Positions 53,302-62,800 of a stretch of DNA of 64,000 nucleotides are shown here, piece after piece. The notes under the pieces are model-generated. The model was given only the letters and a program-made list of their open reading frames with translations. It was not told the origin of the DNA and did not search any database. A program made the translations under genes and the position numbers. Positions within the stretch are counted from its first letter, which is position 1. The number at the start of each line of letters is the position of its first letter. The DNA lies in the NCBI GenBank assembly GCA_964546955.1, contig CAZJLP010000026.1, forward strand, positions 1-64,000, written 5' to 3'. Source of the stretch: CAZJLP01 sp964546955. Lineage in GTDB: Bacteria; Verrucomicrobiota; Verrucomicrobiia; Opitutales; Opitutaceae.

Positions 53302-54087
53302 ATGAGTGCCATTGAAAGCGGAAACGATTTCCCCCTCCGTATTGTCACGGCGGCGAGTCACAATCACTACCATTGTCTGAAAAATCTTCTTTTCAGCCTG
53401 TATCTGTTTGAAAAAAAGACCCCTACCTTTATCTATGATATCGGTCTCAAGCCGGAGGAGGCGCGCGAGCTGAAAAACAGCGGCTACACGCTTCGTCGTT
53501 TTCCTTTCGAGAAGTATCCTCCGCACGTCGATATCAGAGTGGCGCGAGGCCAGTACGCCTGGAAGCCGATCATAGTGGCTGACCTGCTTGTTGAGTTTGG
53601 GGGCTCGGTTCTTTGGTTGGACGCCGGCAATATCGTTCGTCGACCGCTCCGCGGTGTCCGGAAGGTGCTTTCTCAGTTTGGGATCTATTCACCGCTCAGT
53701 CCGGGGACGGTGTCGAAATGGACTCATCCGGGAACGCTAAAGTACCTGGCGGCGTCGGATGGTCTGCTGGCGAAGCGCAACCGCAACGGCGCAGTGGTTG
53801 GCCTCAGGTCTGGGCATCCGGGGTGTGACGAACTTGCTCAGGCATGGAAGCGATGCGCCCTTGATCCGGCGTGTATCGCGCCAGTCGGATCAAGTCGCGA
53901 CAATCACCGACAGGATCAAGCGGTGTTAACGGTATTGATGTATCAGTGGCAGCAAGCAAATGCGTGGCCGCCTCTGTTGGATGAGCTTATCGACATTGGA
54001 ATTCACAAGGATTGGCTTTCGCGTCGTGAGGTTCGGCGGGAGCTCGGCTTGCGTTTTTTCTCCGGCCTTTGCTTTCCCCTCTCGTGA
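53302..54087 (+). CDS. GT-A-like glycosyltransferase (DUF1647-like)
   Basis: A 261-residue protein of nucleotide-diphospho-sugar transferase type. A Rossmann-like start (LRIVTAASHNHYHCLKNLLFSL) leads to VARGQYAWKPIIVADLL and VLWLDAGNIV, where the D-x-G-N motif stands in for DxD. A late Asp (DNHRQDQAVLTVLM) matches the acceptor-side pattern of such enzymes. It follows GT1 copy 5 after 129 bases. Likely another sugar-adding enzyme; donor unknown. Confidence 0.72.
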   Translation: MSAIESGNDFPLRIVTAASHNHYHCLKNLLFSLYLFEKKTPTFIYDIGLKPEEARELKNSGYTLRRFPFEKYPPHVDIRVARGQYAWKPIIVADLLVEFGGSVLWLDAGNIVRRPLRGVRKVLSQFGIYSPLSPGTVSKWTHPGTLKYLAASDGLLAKRNRNGAVVGLRSGHPGCDELAQAWKRCALDPACIAPVGSSRDNHRQDQAVLTVLMYQWQQANAWPPLLDELIDIGIHKDWLSRREVRRELGLRFFSGLCFPLS

Positions 54088-54268
54088 CAGCGGCGGAGGT
54101 TTTTGAAGGCGGCAGTGTTCGCTCGTCTGCGAGGCGAGGAGAATTCCTCGCCGGAGGGGTTGGCGGAAAAGAGATGGCTTTCTTATTCTTCACCGACAGA
54201 GCAGCCTTCTTTTGCATGACCGCGACGCGCAATCCCCGTCACTATTCCGCCCGCTCAGCGCCGCCCTT

Positions 54269-55333
54269 ATGACGCTCGGCTCACGTGGCAGGCAGGCGGT
54301 GCGTGTTGGCCGGTTGCTCTTGTATTTATTCCATCTCGCTGTCGGCTGCGCCGCGGGGCTAGTGATAGCGATCATGGCCGTAACCGGCGTGGTGCTGTTG
54401 TTTGCGCCGCAGGCGGACTCCGCCGATTCGCGTTTACGGTCCGCCGTTTTTCCCAGCATGTTTGGAAAATCCGTGTATGAGGTCCTTGAGGCTGCTGCAA
54501 CCCAACATCCGTTGGACCAAGTCGATTCTGTTACCGTTTGCGCTGATCGTAGTCGCGCAGTCACGGTCCTCTTCCAGAGTGGCACAGCACTCACTGTGAA
54601 TTCGTCCACAGGGGAAGTTCGGGAGGTTTCTGGAAACGCCTCCGTCAGGGCCTTTCGCACGGTCGAACATCTTCACCGCTGGCTGGGCAATGAGGGGCTT
54701 CGGCCGGTGGTGGCTGTGTGTAATGTCGGGTGTTTTTTGTTGGTTGTCTCAGGGCTTTGCCTTTGGCTACCTCGCCGTCTCTCACGATCGACGCTTAGGC
54801 CGCTCGTTTGGTTCGTTCCTCGAAGTCAAGGCCGGGCACGGGACTTGAATTGGCACAATGTGATCGGACTCTGGAGTGCTCCTGTGCTTCTTTTGCTCTC
54901 AACAACCGGGGTATTAATTTCATACGGATGGCAGTATAGCGGGCGAAGTGTCGCATCGTATCGACTCTCCATGGGGATTGAGCCGGTCGGCGGGGCGGCG
55001 ACTAGGGGTGGCAGGATGGACATGCTCATTCAGGCGTTGCAGAAGAAGCATCCCGATTGGCAGGAGGTTACGCTTTACTTTGCCTCGACGGAGAAGGCTG
55101 CCGGGACGAACGGAGATTTTGAAATAGATAGGGTTATGGTCAGAACCCCTACGAGTGAATCAGCAAGGCGATTGCACGTCGGTGATTTCGGGGGTTTCCT
55201 AGGGCAAATAGGGGTTGCGGCAGGCTGCGTGGCGGCATGCCTTTTGGCGTGGACGGGTTTAGCAATCACCGGGAGGCGATTTGTCCGCAAGCCAAAGAAG
55301 ACCCGCAAACCGCGACTGAAACCCGCATCGTGA
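54269..55333 (+). CDS. PepSY-associated TM (PepSY_TM) family membrane protein
   Basis: A protein of about 354 residues with four to five helices: an N-terminal pair near VIAIMAVTGVVLLFAP, VVAVCNVGCFLLVVSGLCLWLP, then WHNVIGLWSAPVLLLLSTTGV and a last helix. Conserved His residues occur in HLHRWLG and NWHNVIG, as in family members linked to siderophore reduction at the inner membrane (FpvG in the pyoverdine system). ATG at 54269 is preferred over the TTG at 54212. Together with the NRPS and phosphopantetheinyl transferase genes next to it, it supports a metal-binding product; other roles are possible. Confidence 0.88.
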   Translation: MTLGSRGRQAVRVGRLLLYLFHLAVGCAAGLVIAIMAVTGVVLLFAPQADSADSRLRSAVFPSMFGKSVYEVLEAAATQHPLDQVDSVTVCADRSRAVTVLFQSGTALTVNSSTGEVREVSGNASVRAFRTVEHLHRWLGNEGLRPVVAVCNVGCFLLVVSGLCLWLPRRLSRSTLRPLVWFVPRSQGRARDLNWHNVIGLWSAPVLLLLSTTGVLISYGWQYSGRSVASYRLSMGIEPVGGAATRGGRMDMLIQALQKKHPDWQEVTLYFASTEKAAGTNGDFEIDRVMVRTPTSESARRLHVGDFGGFLGQIGVAAGCVAACLLAWTGLAITGRRFVRKPKKTRKPRLKPAS

Positions 55334-55583
55334 AAGCTGCGAGCTGCAGCCCCCCTCCAAACCGACGACCAACAAATGGCGAACGTTGTTTGCGGTGGCC
55401 GGGCAACGCGCTTTGTGAGTAGAGCAATCTAAATCCATTTGAGGCGCGGGCCTGCCGGCGAAAATAATTCCGAGCGCAGTTCGCTCTTTTGCCATCGACA
55501 TCCTGCGATGCATCCTCAGTTTCGTGCCGAGTATGATGCTGGAATCAGGAGTGCTACGAGGGGCACTTAATGCTTCGTCGACG

Positions 55584-56249
55584 ATGGGGTGGATCAAGAA
55601 TTCAGTGGAATCGTTCATACCTTGTTCCTGCGCCGTTGGCGTTCGTGGCGAAGGCCGAATTGAGGATCTTTTCCGTGACGAAGTGCCCAGCATCGCCGGA
55701 GCGGTGGTCAAGAGGCAGGTGGAGTTTGCCGCTGGGCGAGCTGCAGCGCGAGATGCGCTTCAAGGTGTGGGCCTTCGGCGCGTTTCTATTCCTTCTTCCA
55801 AGGATCGCGTGCCGCTGTGGCCGGATGGTTATGTGGGAAGCATTTCTCACTCGGCGGGCGCCGCCGTTGCTGTAGTCGCGAGAAAATCGGATATAGTGAC
55901 CCTTGGAATCGATCTCGAGCTCTCGAGTTCTGTCGTGGAAGACATTTGGCCGGAAGTTCTTTCTTCGCGTGAGCGGCGTTGGATACTTACGCAGTCACCC
56001 GATGTTCGGAACGCTTGGGCTACGGTCGTGTTCTGCGCGAAGGAAGCCTTCTATAAGGCGCAATATATGCGGACAGGAACGTGGCTCGGGTTTTCTGACG
56101 TCGATGTGGAGTTCATGGATGACGAACAGTCGCTCATTGTCCGCACCCTGCACCCGATGTTTCTAGGTCGCTCGGCGCAAACGACCTTTTATGGAAGTTT
56201 CGCCATGGGCCCCGTGTTTACCATCGCTTTTTTATACATTCCCCACTGA
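55584..56249 (+). CDS. 4'-phosphopantetheinyl transferase (EntD/Sfp type)
   Basis: A protein of about 221 residues that activates the carrier domains of NRPSs by adding phosphopantetheine from coenzyme A. Motifs are WPDGYVGSISHS, GIDLE (metal-binding Asp and Glu) and FCAKEAFYKAQY, the W/F-x-x-K-E-x-x-x-K signature. ATG at 55584 is favoured by length and by the start of homology; in-frame starts at 55524-55536 are possible. It lies about 560 bases upstream of the NRPS on the same strand and surely serves it. Confidence 0.93.
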   Translation: MGWIKNSVESFIPCSCAVGVRGEGRIEDLFRDEVPSIAGAVVKRQVEFAAGRAAARDALQGVGLRRVSIPSSKDRVPLWPDGYVGSISHSAGAAVAVVARKSDIVTLGIDLELSSSVVEDIWPEVLSSRERRWILTQSPDVRNAWATVVFCAKEAFYKAQYMRTGTWLGFSDVDVEFMDDEQSLIVRTLHPMFLGRSAQTTFYGSFAMGPVFTIAFLYIPH

Positions 56250-56808
56250 AGCATCTCGAAGCAAAGACGGGAGCTGATAGCCAGGCTCCTGGGTCTCTCA
56301 AGGGCCGCTGCTGCCAGCAGGCAAACCTTCTCTGACATTAAACCGGAACAAGCCGACGAATGCGGGCGCCGAGTCAATCTTTTCCCGGCTCCGGGGGCGC
56401 CATTTGCCTCCGATGCCGATTCAGTTGTTTTATGTCGAGGTTTTTCCGTGCGTGGAGGCGCATTGGTCCTTGTGGAGTACTCTTCGTCGTCGGGAGTTCT
56501 TTTGGCAGAGAGCCGCAAATAGTGTTGACCGTTAGCGGTGGCACATTTTCCTCGCGCTCGTTTGGCTTACTTGGTTGCGCGGTTCTTGTTACCCTCATTT
56601 TTCGCTATCTTGTGCGCCGATGGACCGAGCTCGCGCTGGCGTGATGTCGGTGTTTCGCCTTGCGACGTATTGGGAGAAGATCTGCAGCCGATTCGCTGAA
56701 TGTTTCATTTGCGTCGAGTTCTATTGAAACGTATCCGTCTAGACCTCCAGAGGTGGTACGGCGAAGCTCTTGTTTACAGATTCGGAGCCGGTGTTCCGCG
56801 TTGACCGA
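56250..56808. other. 559-base interval upstream of the NRPS
   Basis: Apart from a doubtful 94-codon frame (56360-56644) I see no gene. It probably contains the NRPS promoter or 5' leader, but no clear promoter elements can be assigned by eye. Confidence 0.4.
56360..56644 (+). CDS. Possible small membrane protein
   Basis: A 94-codon frame whose second half has two hydrophobic stretches (GVLFVVGSS and GLLGCAVLVTLIFRYLV) ending in basic residues, which is compatible with a small inner-membrane protein. There is no recognised family and the start is uncertain. It may be a chance frame. Confidence 0.25.
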   Translation: MRAPSQSFPGSGGAICLRCRFSCFMSRFFRAWRRIGPCGVLFVVGSSFGREPQIVLTVSGGTFSSRSFGLLGCAVLVTLIFRYLVRRWTELALA

Positions 56809-59800
56809 ATGAAGCGCATCGGACTGCATTATCGTTTAGAGGAGCTGGGTCATTCTCAACCCGAGAGGCCTGCGTTCACTTTCTTGGCGGATGGAGAAGC
56901 CGCGGAGGTCACCATTACCTATGGCGAATTGCACGAGCGGGTCTGCCGAATCGCGAGGCGATTAAGTCAATTTTCCGGCCGTCCGGGGCTTCTGCTCTTG
57001 CCGCCCGGCAATGACTATATTGCCGTTTTATTGGGTTGTTTTCACGCGGGAATAATAGCCGTGCCGGCTTACCCCCCGCTGAGTCGGCGAATGCTGCCTC
57101 GAGTTGCGGCGATCATGCAAGATTGTGAACCGGCGGTTACGATAACAACCGCGGAAATCCTACAGGCATCCACAGAGGATCGTGCCGGAGCCGGTTTGCG
57201 CACGACGTGGCTTAGCGTTGATGAGCTGCTTGCAGGCACGGGGGACCTTGCGTCGCCGTGTGCCGCCTCGGAAATTGCGTTTCTGCAATACACGTCCGGC
57301 TCCACCAGTTCGCCGAAAGGCGTGATCGTTACACACGCCAATATAATCGAAAACCAGGAAATGGTTCGGCGAGCATTCGGGCACAACTCCGAGACTGTCG
57401 TCGTGAGCTGGCTGCCGCCATATCATGACATGGGTCTTCTGGGCGGCATCCTGCAGCCGCTGTACTTGGGAACACCGATGATTCACATGTCGCCGTTCCG
57501 ATTTGTGGAAAGGCCCGTGCGCTGGCTGAAGGCCATGCACAAATACCGTGCGACCACGAGCGGAGCGCCGAACTTCGCGTATGACTTATGCACCGACAAA
57601 ATTCCTGAAGTTGATTGCGAAGGTCTCGATCTCAGTGCGTGGCGGGTGGCTTTCAATGGAGCTGAACATGTGAAGCCGGCCACGATCGCCCAATTTAGCC
57701 GGCGATTCGGCCGTGCTGGATTTCGGCCGGATGCGTGGTATCCCTGTTACGGCTTAGCGGAAGCCACCTTGATAGTCTCCGGGAAGCACAACTCCGCTCC
57801 CTTGATCGTGCAGAACGACAAGTTCAGGGACGGCCACATGGAGTCCGCACCGGGTTCCTCCACGTCGAGCGTGGCGCTCATGAGCAGCGGGGTACCTGTC
57901 CCCGGGCAGGAAGTCGTGATCGTTGATCCCGCGAATTTGTCCCCTACGCCCGAGGGGACGATCGGAGAAATTTGGGTTCGTGGTCCAAGTGTGTCGTCAG
58001 GCTATTGGCGGCAAACGGGGTCCTCTCGGGCGGCGTCGCGGGGCACCCTGCGGGATGGCAGAGAATTTCTCCGGACCGGCGATTTGGGCGCATTGGTGGG
58101 GGGCGAGTTGGTGGTGACGGGGCGGCTCAAGGAGATCCTCGTCTCGCACGGGAGAAAATATTATCCCGTCGAGATTGAGGAAGCGATTCAGGCATGTGAC
58201 GGCATCCTGCGAAAAAACGCCGGAGTGGTCTTTACGGTCGCGGATGGTGATCGTGTCGTGGCGGTGCAGGAGTTGCAGCCGCGAGCAAAGCCGGTCGCTG
58301 CATCGCTTGCCGCGGACATCCGCAAGGCGGTCTACGGGAATTTTCAACTCGGGCTCGACGAAATTCTATTTGTGCCGGCGGGAACGATTCCGCGCACGAG
58401 CAGCGGGAAGCTACAGCGCCTTCGCGTGCGGGAGATGTTCCTTCAAGGAAAGCTCCAGAGCGTCAGTGGAGCGAATGGCGCTTCGGCTGCGAAACCCGAC
58501 CTGAGCGAAGGCCGATCCGCCCTGGCGAAGGAGCTTCATTCGCTTTGGCGGCACACGCTCAAGTGCGCGGAGCTCGATGCAAGTGCCAGCTTCTTCCTGA
58601 TGGGTGGAAATTCGCTTTCCGCGCTCGAGTTGTTGGGACGAATCAACCGCAAGTTCCAGATTTCGCTGAGCTTGGCCGACCTCCTGAAGCACGACTCAGT
58701 CGATCTGATGGAGGTCCATATTGCTGCGCATCTCGCCGAGCGATCGCAGGAGCCGTCAAGGCTCGTGGTTGCTCGCCCGGAGCATGAAACGATTCCGACG
58801 TTGCCCGACGAGCCGGACTACCCATTGTCGCACGCCCAGCGGAGGTTATGGCTGCTCGCGCAGTTTACCGAAGCGCCAGAGGCCTATAAGGTGACGGTAG
58901 CCCACAAAATCGAAGGGCCGTTGGATGTTGACCGGCTCGAGCGCGCAATCTTGCGTTCGGCCTCGCGTCACGAAGCGCTGCGGACCACTTTTCCGGTAAA
59001 GCATGGAGTCCCTCGGCAGCGCGTGTCGGCCCGCCCGGATTTCACGCTGCAGCGCAAGGACCTCCGATCATCGCCAGATCCCATGGCTCGCGCGCGGGAA
59101 GAGACGCAGTATTTCCAGGCGCGACCGTTGGACTTGGAGCGCGGCCCACTGGTCCGAGCGGGAGTCTGGCGGCTCACGGATGAGTCATGGCTATTCGTCT
59201 TTTCATTTCACCATCTGGTGGGCGACGGCTGGTCTGCCGGGGTGTTGTTGCGGGAGGTGCAGGAATACTATGAATCCGCGGACGACAGCGCGGTCGGCGG
59301 CCCACCGATGCCGGCGCTGCAATACCGGGATTTTGCAGCCTGGCATAGCCGGCGAATCGACAGTGGACTACTGCATGTCTCGCGAGAGTACTGGCGCAAA
59401 AAACTGGGTGGTGTCGCCGCCTCGCCGGAACTGGTGCTCGATCGTGTCCGACCTACGAGGAGAAATTACGCCGGTGCACTGCACGGATTCAGGCTTGGAG
59501 CGGAAGAGGTAGAGCGCCTGCGGCGCGTCGGACGCATGCAGGCGGCAACGATCTTCACGCTCATGACCGCCGTGGTGAAGATTCTGCTCCATCGCTACAC
59601 CGCGAACGAAGACGTCGTGGTCGGCACGGTCGCGGCGGGCCGCAACCACTCGATGCTGCGCGATCAGGTCGGTTTTTACGTCGGCACACTGGCCCTGAGG
59701 GACCAAGTTTCGCCGGAAAGCTCATTCGGCGCGTTCCTTCGCCAAGTGGCGCAAACAATGCTGGAAGCGTATGATCATTTCGAATACCCGTTCGATCGCG

Positions 59801-62800
59801 TGGTCGAGGATTTGGCGATCGCGCGTGACGCCAGCCGGCACCCGCTGTTCGACGTCTTGCTGGTTTCCGACCAGAATACCACCCCGCTGGCTCTGCATGG
59901 CGTAGCGGTCGAGACTTGGCCGTTGGAGCAGACGACCTCGAAGTTCGACCTGACCCTCCATTTGCGGGAAAGCCAAGGTGGCCTGGACGTGTCGATCGAG
60001 TACGCGACAGCTCTTTTTTCCAGGTCTCGCATCGAAGGATTGGCTCGCCACTACCAACGATTGCTTCGCTCCGTAGCGGAGGACGCCACGCAGGGGGTGC
60101 GGACGCTGGAAATGCTCACCGATGAAGAGAAAGAGGAACTTCTGAGCGTCTTCAACGATACGGCTTCCGACAGTCCGGCGACTTGTATTCACATCCTATT
60201 CGAAGCGCACGCAGCGCGGAACAGGGATGCGCCCGCGGTGGTGGAGCGGGGGCGAACGTTAAGCTATGGAGCTCTCAATGCGAAAGCCAACGAACTTGGC
60301 CGAAGACTGCAGGCGCTCGGGGTCAGTCCGGAAACGAGGGTGGGAATTCTCTGCGAGCGCTCGATCGAGGCGATTGTTGGCCTGCTTGGAATAATGAAAG
60401 CGGGGGGGGCGTATGTGCCGATCAATCCAGCCCACCCCGGCGCCCGGATTGACTTCTTACTCAGGGATAGCGGCTGCCGGGTATTGCTCACGAGTGGCGC
60501 CCGCACGGACATTGAGTTTACCGGCCCGGCAATCAGTCTGGCGGAGATACTCTCTTCGAAAGGAAGAGATTCCGACATTCCCTGTGCGGCAATGCCCGAT
60601 GGGCTGGCTTACGTCATTTATACGTCCGGGTCCACGGGTGAACCGAAGGGTGTCATGATCAGCCACCTCAATCTGGTCAACTACGTGAGAGGCCTGATGA
60701 CCCGCGTAGGCGTGGTCGAGGGCTCGCGCTGGGGGTGGATATCCACCTTCAGCGCCGATCTGGGCAACACGGCGTTATTTGCAGCGCTGTGCACGGGCGG
60801 GGCCGTGTGCGTCCTTGATGATGCCGAGGCGAATGATGCGCAGCATTTTTCCGATGCTTTGCGCGAGAGAAAGCTCGACGTCTTGAAAATTACCCCGAGC
60901 CATTTCTTTGCGCTGTGGAACAGCGGAGGCAACGCGGTGCTGCCTTTGAAAAAATTGATTTTCGGCGGGGAATCTCTTTCAGCCGAAGCGGCCGCCGCTT
61001 TCCTGCGGCGGAATCCGCATTGTCCGCTCTACAATCACTATGGACCGACGGAAACCACGGTGGGCGTGCTCGCCGGCGGTTTCGATGGGACGGCGTCTCG
61101 ACCGACTGTCCCATTGGGCAGACCCCTGACCAGCTCCCGGGCCTACATCCTCGACGATCTCAATCGACCCGTCGCGATTGGATCAACGGGCGAAGTTTGC
61201 ATCGCTGGCAAAGGAGTGGGGCGTGGATATCTGGAAAGACCCGATCTCACAGCCGAGCGGTTCGTGGCGAATCCCTTCGAGGACGGCGGGCGTCTCTACA
61301 AAACGGGCGACCTCGGCCGATGGCTGCCTGACGGTCGCGTGGAGTTTATCGGCCGCAAAGACCAGCAGATAAAGATCCGCGGTTTTCGAGTCGAGCCGGG
61401 GGAAGTCGAATCCGTCCTGCGCGAGCATCCCGGGGTACAATCGGTAACGGTGATACCCGCGGCGTCTGCCGGAGAGATCGAAAAAAGCCTTTGCGCTTAC
61501 TACGTGCCGAAAGACGGCATGGAGGCCGAGGACTTGTCCGTTCACGCGAAAGCACGCCTTCCTTCCTACATGGTTCCGGCCCATTTCGTGGCGCTCGACG
61601 CACTGCCGCTGACTGCTAACGGAAAGGTTGACACAAAAGCGCTGCCAGCGCCCGGCTCTCCGCGGAGACGCTACGTGGAGCCGGTTGGCGAGGCCGAGAT
61701 CATACTGGCCGAAGCGTTCGGGCACGTTTTGCGAGTCGAATGCGTCGGTGCGGACGATGACTATTTTGCCTTGGGGGGCGATTCGATCAAGGCGATACAG
61801 GTGACGGCTCGCGTCCGGGGCGCCGGTTACAGCTTGGATATCGCCCAGCTATTCCGCCACCCCACCGTTCGCCAACTCGCTCCTCACGTTGGGAAAAATA
61901 GACGTGTGATAACGCAAGACGAGGTCTTGGGCCTCGTTCCTTTCACACCCATTCAGCGGTGGTTCTTAGATGCTGCTTTTGCCGCCCGCCACCATTTCAA
62001 CCAAGCAGTACTGCTGCAGCGAGACGGTGGCTACGACGAGGAAATCTTACGGCGGGCGCTGCAACGCCTGGTCGAACATCACGACGCGCTGGGTTTGGTG
62101 CTGAGGAAAGACGACACCGCTTTGGAAATATTGCCGATCAAGGAGCGCCGTGTGGACTTGGCTACGGTTTCTCTCCCTGTCGGCAATTGGAAACGCCATT
62201 TGGTGGAAGCAGCTGATCGTCTGCACGCCGGCATGGATCTGCACGCCGGACCGCTTTTGCGGGCGGTGCTTTTTCGCCGGGAGTCGTCGGATATGCTGCT
62301 CGTGATCGTCCACCATTTGGTGATCGACGGAGTGTCCTGGCGCATTTTGTTGGAAGATCTAGAAGCGGCGTACGCTCAGAGGGATCTACCGAGGAAGACG
62401 GACTCGGTCCAATACTGGGCCCGGACTGTGCAACAATATGCGGCTTCCGATGCCGTCCGAGGCGAATTGCCGTATTGGAAAGAGGTGTGCAACGCCATCG
62501 TTTCGCCCTTGCCCGGAAAGAGGCGTGAATTCGCGAAAACGAGCGAGTTGAAGGAAGTTTGGGCGGAGCTCGACGTTGCTCATACCTCCGCGCTGCTGAG
62601 AACCGCACACACGGCGTACAATACCGAAATCAATGACGTGCTATTGTCAGCCTTCGGCATCGCATTAGGGGACTGGGTTGGGAAAGGTTGCGTGCGCGTG
62701 TTCCTTGAAGGCCACGGCCGCGAGGAAATCGTGCCCGGCGTCGACGTCGGGCGCACGGTAGGTTGGTTTACCACGCACTTTCCGATTCTGCTCCAGGCGG

